Shown piece after piece: positions 1 through 5,430 of a stretch of 10,910 bases of DNA. Every line of letters starts with the position of its first letter. Position 1 is the stretch's first letter. The stretch comes from CALRGE01 sp964360635 (GTDB lineage: Bacteria > Patescibacteriota > Gracilibacteria > UBA1369 > 2-02-FULL-48-14). Position numbers and translations under genes: made by a program. The notes beneath the pieces were generated by a model that saw only the letters and a list, made by a program, of their open reading frames with translations, did no database searches and was not told where the DNA came from. Location: assembly GCA_964360635.1 (NCBI GenBank), contig CAYHXO010000024.1:1-10910 (forward strand), read 5' to 3'.

Positions 1-71
1 GCTTACTCTTCACCTTTTGAAGTCTTCAAGTGCGATTCGGACTAGAATTCAGGGTTAACAGTCCACCCAAA

Positions 72-470
72 TTAACGCAGAGCCCCTCTATTCGACTTCA
101 AAACCGCCCTGGCTCTCTTGCCTTCAATCATTTTCTCTTTCGCGCGTTTAGATCTGTGTTTTTTCTGTTTTCTTAATTTAAAAACTCGCATCGCACGTTC
201 GGATTTTGCGCCCAAAACCTTATCTTCAATTTTATCTATCAACAATTTATAAGCAGAAATTCTGTTGCGACTTTGCTCCCGATTAACCTGACATTTAACC
301 TCAATGCCCGTAGGTAAATGTTTCACTAAAACTGCACTCGAGGTCTTATTTATCTTCTGCCCCCCTGCTCCACCTCCACGCACAAATTGCTCAACAATAT
401 CTACCGGCTCAACTTTGAGCCGAGCGGCTTTTTCTAAATAATGCGGATTCAGTTCGACTGGGAAATTCAT
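72..470 (-). CDS. Release-factor-like GGQ protein (RF-1 domain, no codon-recognition domain)
   Basis: A 132-aa protein carrying only the peptidyl-hydrolase domain of class I release factors. Residues 31-47 hold the catalytic GGQ (36-38) followed by KINKTSSAV, then HLPTGIEVKC and a QSRNR segment, the usual RF-1 domain order. The codon-recognition domains of RF1/RF2 are missing, and the last 35 or so residues are very rich in Lys and Arg. Known relatives of this size (ArfB/YaeJ, mitochondrial MTRFR/C12orf65) release peptides from stalled ribosomes or split 50S subunits, using a basic tail that contacts rRNA. The NKTSSAV and PTGI-KC text resembles the MTRFR/RF2-like branch more than ArfB (which has GPGGQNVNKV), so I give no symbol. 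The ATG at 468-470 puts Met about 35 residues before GGQ, as expected. It lies 39 nt downstream of a 61-aa gene on the same strand, probably co-transcribed from the promoter at 722-749. The stop is TAA. Confidence 0.9.
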   Translation of the reverse strand: MNFPVELNPHYLEKAARLKVEPVDIVEQFVRGGGAGGQKINKTSSAVLVKHLPTGIEVKCQVNREQSRNRISAYKLLIDKIEDKVLGAKSERAMRVFKLRKQKKHRSKRAKEKMIEGKRARAVLKSNRGALR

Positions 471-509
471 GTTTAGAGTCTATCCAACTCAGCACTAACA
501 TTCCAGTTT

Positions 510-695
510 TTATAGCTCTTGAACCCTTCTCAACATCGCATTAGTTTGATTAAGCCAATTGATCATTCCTTCGTCATTCCTGTTATTTGGCCTTGGAACA
601 ATAGACCCTTTGTAATCGGGATTGATTTGGCGTCGCTTTAATTCGGCAGTCAGGTCATCTTTACTCATAGCGCCGATATCCAATTCTTCTTCCAT
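510..695 (-). CDS. Small hypothetical protein, SAP-like helix segment
   Basis: A 61-aa ORF of unknown function. Residues 10-27 (MSKDDLTAELKRRQINPD) resemble the first helix of SAP-type motifs (x-L-x-x-x-L-K-x-R), which in other proteins bind DNA, but the rest does not complete a clear SAP domain. The C-terminal half (GMINWLNQTNAMLRRVQEL) should be one helix. The main support for a real gene is positional: a good sigma-70-type promoter (TTGACG, 16-nt spacer, TACAAT) sits so that transcription would start about 20 nt before the ATG at 693-695. The gene fills the space up to the release-factor-like gene with a 39-nt gap. There is no Shine-Dalgarno, and the leader is AT-rich. An alternative start at Met10 would remove an acidic N-terminus. 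The SAP resemblance is weak. Confidence 0.6.
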   Translation of the reverse strand: MEEELDIGAMSKDDLTAELKRRQINPDYKGSIVPRPNNRNDEGMINWLNQTNAMLRRVQEL

Positions 696-721
696 ATATA
701 TATAATTAAAAATTAGAGCAT

Positions 722-749
722 ATTGTAGCTTGGATTACGTATCCGTCAA
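722..749 (-). promoter_or_regulatory. Sigma-70-type promoter for the 61-aa / release-factor-like pair
   Basis: On the minus strand TTGACG (744-749) is followed after exactly 16 nt by TACAAT (722-727). The expected start near 715 gives a leader of about 20 nt before the ATG at 695. It lies in the 97-nt gap after the DUF2339 stop codon, so the pair can be transcribed independently of the genes upstream. Confidence 0.65.
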
Positions 750-792
750 GAGCGCCACCTCTCATTTACACTACCATTGAGGCAAAAGTTAA

Positions 793-2487
793 TTACTTTT
801 TCTTCCCACCAAAAAAAGCTGTACTCACAAGAAGAGCTCCAATTAAAAAGAATGTGACAATCCTACCAGCAAGTGACATCTGCCAAATATCAACCATTAA
901 TAGCCTGAAAACTACAGTCCCGACAAGCACTCCACCATATATCTTAAGCCTGTTTATATTGCCTTTGATGCCCTGGAAATACGCACCAAGCCCTGCAAGA
1001 GTATACAAAACCAAGCAAACCATAACCGCAATATTGCCACTTTCAAAAACCACATGGGCAATAATCCATAACAGTCTACCTAGATATATTGATCCCATTA
1101 CCAGATGTACAGTATTAATCTCTATAGACTCTTCGTCTTTCAATTGTTGAACCCTAGGCAAGAAGAATGCTCCAAGCCCGAGTAGTACGAAGCTTAAAGT
1201 GAATATTACGAACGAGTCATTATTAAAAATACCCGCATCCCAATTTGTAGATACAAAGTTTTTGTAAGAAAGCAGTATCGGGAAAACCAGCATTAAGCTT
1301 GCTCTTTGCGCAGTAGCAATATTCTTCATTATAAAATATGTGAGTATAGAAATTGCACCGGCCTCAATTGTATAGGCAACAACTAGAGCATCATTATGTA
1401 ATTCAACAGCTGTTGCTGCGGCAAGAAATGCGATAGCAACTCCCGAATATGCACAAAAAGGCTCTCGTTTTTGGGTGACCTTAAAAATGCCAAAAGCGGC
1501 AATCAGATAGCCAATCATCCACGCAATAATTATCAAACTTTTCCACTCTTCTTTCGCGGCAGTAGTAATCCAAACCAGAATAAATAAACCGTTCCAGGCG
1601 GAAACGATAAGATTAACAGGCATATCTTCACTTTTTGCTCGCAATAAACCCACAACATTAGATGCAAAAAAGATTGCCCCAAATGCATATGCAAATAAAA
1701 GAAGCGTTGCTCTAACTTCATTTTCAGCGGAGACAAACGCCGCGAAACTATAGAATGAAACCATCAACAATCCCACCGCCGTTAAATCTCTCCATTCTGT
1801 GAGTGCAACAACCCAAATAATACCCAGCACAACTACAATTAAGTATGTAAACAATCCTACATAATCGGCAACGGGAGAATTCGTGAATAAAGGTGCAACC
1901 GCGGCAAGGAACATACCTGTTAAAGCCAATGACTTATTCTTGTATTGGACACTAGTCGCGGCAACAAAAGCAGCACTGAAAAACATACCTGCAAGGGCAA
2001 TACTCGGGTTGAAAAAGTCATATACTGCTCTGGCAGCAAAAAGAGTAAGCAGTATTGTGGTTGATCCGATAACTAAGAAAATTGTGCCCTGATGCATATA
2101 TTTTTTCATTCTAAACCAGCCGAAAATCAAAAGTGAAATGCCCGCAATAATTCCTATAATAATTCGCCCCATCGGGCCTATCCAATTATTAATGAAAGCA
2201 AAAGATGTGAGCCATCCGAATCCAATCAACAAAAGAAGTCCGCCAAGCTTCATCAGCCATTCCTCTTTAGCCCAATTAATAAGTTTCTCAAATATGTCTG
2301 GCTCACTACGTTCAGGCGCCGTAACAGGAGCCACAACACTTTCTGCTGTCTTCGTTGGCACTTCCTGCAAAACCTTAGGTGCTGTAGTTTTAGACCTATT
2401 CTCAAGATCCTCAACCCTACTTTTCAAACCAACTACAATATAGAGAGCTGCTATTCCAAAAATAAATCCGAGGAATCCCATATCCAC
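793..2487 (-). CDS. DUF2339 family multi-span membrane protein
   Basis: A predicted inner-membrane protein of unknown biochemical function, about 562-564 aa. An N-terminal membrane helix (residues 4-20) is followed by a short charged helix (SRVEDLENR) and a Pro/Thr/Val-rich linker to about residue 62. The family core then begins at WLMKLGGLLLLIGFGWL (77-93), with GPMGRIIIGIIAGISLLIFGW after it and a long series of hydrophobic spans (a dozen or more) to the C-terminus, which ends in GGKKK. The W-x-x-K-x-G-G-x-L-L-L-x-G and G-R-x-x-x-G text matches DUF2339 (PF10101) proteins as I know them. Many of those are 700-1000 aa, so this is a short member. The longest frame starts with GTG at 2485-2487. 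ATG two codons later (2479-2481) is the more likely start. It follows the ABC-F gene by 42 nt on the same strand and may be in its operon. Confidence 0.8.
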   Translation of the reverse strand: MDMGFLGFIFGIAALYIVVGLKSRVEDLENRSKTTAPKVLQEVPTKTAESVVAPVTAPERSEPDIFEKLINWAKEEWLMKLGGLLLLIGFGWLTSFAFINNWIGPMGRIIIGIIAGISLLIFGWFRMKKYMHQGTIFLVIGSTTILLTLFAARAVYDFFNPSIALAGMFFSAAFVAATSVQYKNKSLALTGMFLAAVAPLFTNSPVADYVGLFTYLIVVVLGIIWVVALTEWRDLTAVGLLMVSFYSFAAFVSAENEVRATLLLFAYAFGAIFFASNVVGLLRAKSEDMPVNLIVSAWNGLFILVWITTAAKEEWKSLIIIAWMIGYLIAAFGIFKVTQKREPFCAYSGVAIAFLAAATAVELHNDALVVAYTIEAGAISILTYFIMKNIATAQRASLMLVFPILLSYKNFVSTNWDAGIFNNDSFVIFTLSFVLLGLGAFFLPRVQQLKDEESIEINTVHLVMGSIYLGRLLWIIAHVVFESGNIAVMVCLVLYTLAGLGAYFQGIKGNINRLKIYGGVLVGTVVFRLLMVDIWQMSLAGRIVTFFLIGALLVSTAFFGGKKK

Positions 2488-2529
2488 AGCCTAACACAAT
2501 CAAAAACCACTTTCTAGATTAAGAGTTGA

Positions 2530-3993
2530 TTACTTATCCAAATCCAAAGTGTGATCAATTCTAATCTGAGCGACAAACTCCGGAACGTGAGAAACGAGAA
2601 TCATCGCACCTTCGTAATTATGAAGTGCCTCGGCAATCACCGGCAAATGTCTAAAGTTAATATGATTTGTCGGCTCGTCCAAAATCAAAAGGCCCGGCTC
2701 CTGCAAAACCAATCTCGCAAAAGAAACCAATCCTTTTTGCCCCTCTGAAAGAGTTCCGATTTTTGCATGGATATGTTCTTTTGTAATCAAAAATCCCGCA
2801 GCAACTGATCTAATTCTCTCCTCCAAAGCTGTCTTCCCAACAGATTTCAGCGCCTCTTCAAATGACTGATGAACGGTATGCTCAAAATTCAAGGTAGAAA
2901 AATCTTGGCGATAATAACCGACACGAACTCCGTAGCCAATCATTGCCCCCTCCGCCTTTCCACCAGCTAAAGCCTCAAGCAGAGTGCTTTTCCCAATTCC
3001 ATTAGGACCGGTCAACAAAAGATGTTCTTTTTTTCGCAGTGAAATCATCACTTTTTTTGTCGATTTTTCATGATTTCGAATAACCGAAACCGAAGTTAAT
3101 TTCAAAATTTCTCCTGATGTATCTTCTTGCGCGGGAATAAAAAATTCACGAATCGTTTTGTCTTCTCTTCGCACTTCAACCATATTGCTTTCCATTTCTT
3201 CCGCCGCCTCACGCATTTTTTTCGCCACTAAACGAAGCTTTCCTCCCTTATGTGCGAACTCATTAGATTTATCTTTATTCTTTTGAATACCTTTCGCAAG
3301 CTGTGCATTTTTCATATTTTCTCTTTCTCGTCTGGCCTCGATCGCATCCACAGCGTCATAATAATTACCCACATATTGCTCAACTTTGTGAGTGAAAACA
3401 TCCAAATAAAGAACTCCTTGAGTGAAGGCGTTCAAGAAATCCGCATCATGAGAAATTACGATGCAAGTTTTCGGATAGTCGATCAGGAAATTCGTGAGGT
3501 GTTCAATTCCCGCTTTGTCCAAATTATTTGTCGGCTCGTCCAAAAGCAAAAGATCAGGATTTTGAATCAAAGCTGATGCTAAAAGCAATCTCGCCTGTTG
3601 ACCACCTGAGAAAGATTTCACTAGTCTATCCGAAGGCGCTTTTAAATTTACAACCTCCAAAACCGCCTTAATATCTCTACTAATGTCATGCTTTTTCTCT
3701 TTAAATCGTTTTTGGAAAAATGCCTCAACCGTCAGTTCACGATCATCATGTGGCATAACCTGATGCGAAGTCGCTATTGTTATCTTCGGCATCGTATTCA
3801 CAGATCCTTCATTCGGCTTCAGCTGCTTAGTAATCAGTTTAAAAATCGTACTCTTCCCCGCACCGTTCTGCCCCATGAAAGTAATCTTTGTTCCCTCTCG
3901 CACAGAAAAATCTACCGCATTTAGAATTGGCTTATTATGCTCGTGCTCAAAGGTCACCGCGTCAAAGCTGAGAATTGTTTCAGAATAGGACAT
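2530..3993 (-). CDS. ABC-F family ATPase (duplicated ATP-binding cassettes, no membrane domain)
   Basis: A soluble 487-aa protein with two complete ATP-binding cassettes, the ABC-F layout. Cassette 1: Walker A GQNGAGKST (41-49), signature SFSGGQQ (127-133), Walker B LLLLDEP (148-154), switch His in ISHD (about 182). Cassette 2: Walker A GPNGIGKST (329-337), signature TLSEGQK (414-420), Walker B LLILDEP (435-441), switch His in VSH (469). The charged linker between them (about 210-280) is Lys/Arg/Glu-rich and helical, as in ABC-F proteins where it reaches into the ribosomal E site toward the P site. Members regulate or rescue translation (EttA, Uup, YbiT) or protect against ribosome-targeting antibiotics. 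The sequence alone does not say which role applies. The second signature, SEGQ rather than SGGQ, departs from canonical. The start is ATG at 3991-3993. The 94-nt gap upstream is shared with a divergent lipoprotein gene. DUF2339 follows 42 nt downstream. Confidence 0.92.
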   Translation of the reverse strand: MSYSETILSFDAVTFEHEHNKPILNAVDFSVREGTKITFMGQNGAGKSTIFKLITKQLKPNEGSVNTMPKITIATSHQVMPHDDRELTVEAFFQKRFKEKKHDISRDIKAVLEVVNLKAPSDRLVKSFSGGQQARLLLASALIQNPDLLLLDEPTNNLDKAGIEHLTNFLIDYPKTCIVISHDADFLNAFTQGVLYLDVFTHKVEQYVGNYYDAVDAIEARRERENMKNAQLAKGIQKNKDKSNEFAHKGGKLRLVAKKMREAAEEMESNMVEVRREDKTIREFFIPAQEDTSGEILKLTSVSVIRNHEKSTKKVMISLRKKEHLLLTGPNGIGKSTLLEALAGGKAEGAMIGYGVRVGYYRQDFSTLNFEHTVHQSFEEALKSVGKTALEERIRSVAAGFLITKEHIHAKIGTLSEGQKGLVSFARLVLQEPGLLILDEPTNHINFRHLPVIAEALHNYEGAMILVSHVPEFVAQIRIDHTLDLDK

Positions 3994-4037
3994 GCGGAAC
4001 TTATACCTTAGGAAAGAGAGAAGGGCAAGTAAAAATA

Positions 4038-4065
4038 TTGACTATTTAGTAAAATGATGTATAGT
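4038..4065 (+). promoter_or_regulatory. Sigma-70-type promoter for the lipoprotein gene
   Basis: TTGACT (4038-4043), a 16-nt spacer and TATAGT (4060-4065) lie just before the gene at 4088. A start near 4072 gives a leader of about 16 nt with no purine-rich ribosome-binding site. It sits in the 94-nt divergent gap with the ABC-F gene. I did not find an equally good leftward promoter there. Confidence 0.65.
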
Positions 4066-4087
4066 GGCATCTTATTAACCCTATCGA

Positions 4088-5224
4088 ATGGACCGAAGAA
4101 GCGAATACTTCCCTTATCAAAAAACTTTAGCCATTGTTGCCGCCGGGTTAATGACAAGTTGTACAGATGTGCTCGAGAGTATCTATTGGAACAGCCTTGA
4201 AACGGACAAGCAAACCCTACAGGCTGAAAACATTGCTGGTATTTCCGTGGTTTTTCTCGGTCAAGAATCAGATAGGAAAAAAATTAATCCTGTTTTGGAC
4301 TCAATGACAGCAATGATGGAGACGATGGAAATAAATAAAAATCCCGACCTAAAAACCTTACGTGTAATTTTTTCTAACAGCTCTGAGGGGATTATCCAGG
4401 AAAGTACCGATGCATTTACAAAATCAACTATTTCAAATGGCACAAAAACGATGGTACTGACCGAGACCGCGAACAAAGCCGTAATTGAACATGAGCTGAT
4501 TCACGCACTTTGGCAAACGCCAGAGTCGTCAGATCTTCCTTCTTTTCTTAGTGAAGGTGTTGCTTATCAGTATAGAGATCCCGATCCAAGTTGGGATCTT
4601 CCTGATGTTGACCCAAATTATTTATTTAAAAATATTAGTGGCTTGTATTCTGACGACGGTGAACTTTTTGAGGGAAACGGATTCAGTGACACAGCATTTA
4701 TACAGTATGATGTGATGAGAGCTTTTTGGAAAAGATTAGACGAAATTGATCCAAGCGTTAAAGGTTCAATTCTTCAAACAAAGTCAAAATCAGAAAACTT
4801 CGGTCTAAAGAATATTCCGGATTTTATTCTCGAAAATACTCAATTAGACAGCCGCGAGTCCGTCGCCTCTTTTTTAGCAGATTCAACAATTTTCACTCCG
4901 CCAACATCAACAAATTTTTTCATTGTTCCAGACATTGGTGAAGAAAACCACCCTGCGGTTAGCATTTATTACGTAGACGAGAATCAATCCGCAATCGAAA
5001 CTCCACTTCCATTTTGGTATCAAAGCGAAAAAGATGGGGCGCTGATTTCACCTTACGGATCGACTCCAACAATAAGCGCCTCAAATAAAACGGTAAATTT
5101 CAAAAAAACACCTGCTGAAAAGGGTGTAAAATTCGATTTTAAAATCAAAACCCCTAAAGATACCCAGACTAAAGATTTCTCCTTCAAATACGACTCATCC
5201 TCTGAAATTTGGGAGGAAATTTAA
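4088..5224 (+). CDS. Probable lipoprotein with zinc-metallopeptidase (gluzincin-like) motif
   Basis: A 378-aa predicted exported protein. Residues 11-24 form a short hydrophobic stretch (KTLAIVAAGLMTS) ending at Cys25, which fits a lipoprotein signal peptide, although MTSC is an imperfect lipobox. Residues 132-139 contain VIEHELIH, a perfect HExxH zinc motif (His135, Glu136, His139). FLSEGVAYQY follows, placing Glu156 17 residues after the second His as a likely third ligand. That spacing and the SEG-x-A text are typical of gluzincin (peptidase MA-like) enzymes. The region between the lipid anchor and the motif (about 40-130) resembles the alpha/beta part of such domains. The C-terminal third (about 265-378) is Ser/Thr/Lys-rich and of unknown fold. 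A cell-surface protease or inactive relative is inferred; the substrate is unknown. It has its own promoter, is divergent from the ABC-F gene, and ends in TAA overlapping the stop of the convergent 61-aa gene. Confidence 0.75.
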   Translation: MDRRSEYFPYQKTLAIVAAGLMTSCTDVLESIYWNSLETDKQTLQAENIAGISVVFLGQESDRKKINPVLDSMTAMMETMEINKNPDLKTLRVIFSNSSEGIIQESTDAFTKSTISNGTKTMVLTETANKAVIEHELIHALWQTPESSDLPSFLSEGVAYQYRDPDPSWDLPDVDPNYLFKNISGLYSDDGELFEGNGFSDTAFIQYDVMRAFWKRLDEIDPSVKGSILQTKSKSENFGLKNIPDFILENTQLDSRESVASFLADSTIFTPPTSTNFFIVPDIGEENHPAVSIYYVDENQSAIETPLPFWYQSEKDGALISPYGSTPTISASNKTVNFKKTPAEKGVKFDFKIKTPKDTQTKDFSFKYDSSSEIWEEI

Positions 5225-5406
5225 AGACTATCCAGTCCCTTTTCTGCAGAAAGCTGAGCACCTTTATCAATGATGACCTCAAGTTTTTGAAGTCCGGACT
5301 TTTTTGCCTTTGCTAGATCGGCAAAGTAAGCCTTCAATAGTGAGTTTTTCTTAGCCTCATAGTCCTCAAGGATTGAGATGTACATTTGTTTTATTGTAGT
5401 TTTCAT
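5221..5406 (-). CDS. Small helical hypothetical protein downstream of the repeat protein
   Basis: A 61-aa ORF beginning MKTTIKQMY, predicted almost wholly helical, with many Lys, Ala, Leu and Glu and no Cys or Trp. I recognise no family. It starts 24 nt after the stop codon of the 888-aa repeat gene on the same strand, so it is probably its operon partner. Its leader is AT-rich without a Shine-Dalgarno. Its TAA stop (5221-5223) overlaps the TAA of the convergent lipoprotein gene (5222-5224) inside the palindrome TTAA. Spacing, clean frame and the shared stop make a gene more likely than not, but there is no homology evidence. Confidence 0.55.
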   Translation of the reverse strand: MKTTIKQMYISILEDYEAKKNSLLKAYFADLAKAKKSGLQKLEVIIDKGAQLSAEKGLDSL

Positions 5407-5430
5407 ATTAATTTTTATTTAAATTATAAA

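Noticed and set aside
1..71. Possible gene end or RNA at the left edge
   Set aside because: No frame, hairpin with T-tract or RNA signature can be supported in these 71 bases.
3994..4087. Leftward promoter for the ABC-F gene (TTTACT with a TAAGGT or TATAAG box)
   Set aside because: Spacing and box quality are poor: 17 nt gives a weak box, and the better box is at 22 nt.
5241..5252. Perfect 12-bp palindrome TTTCTGCAGAAA considered as operator or terminator
   Set aside because: It lies inside the 61-aa coding region, has no loop or T-tract, and a single palindrome of this size in AT-leaning DNA is not notable.
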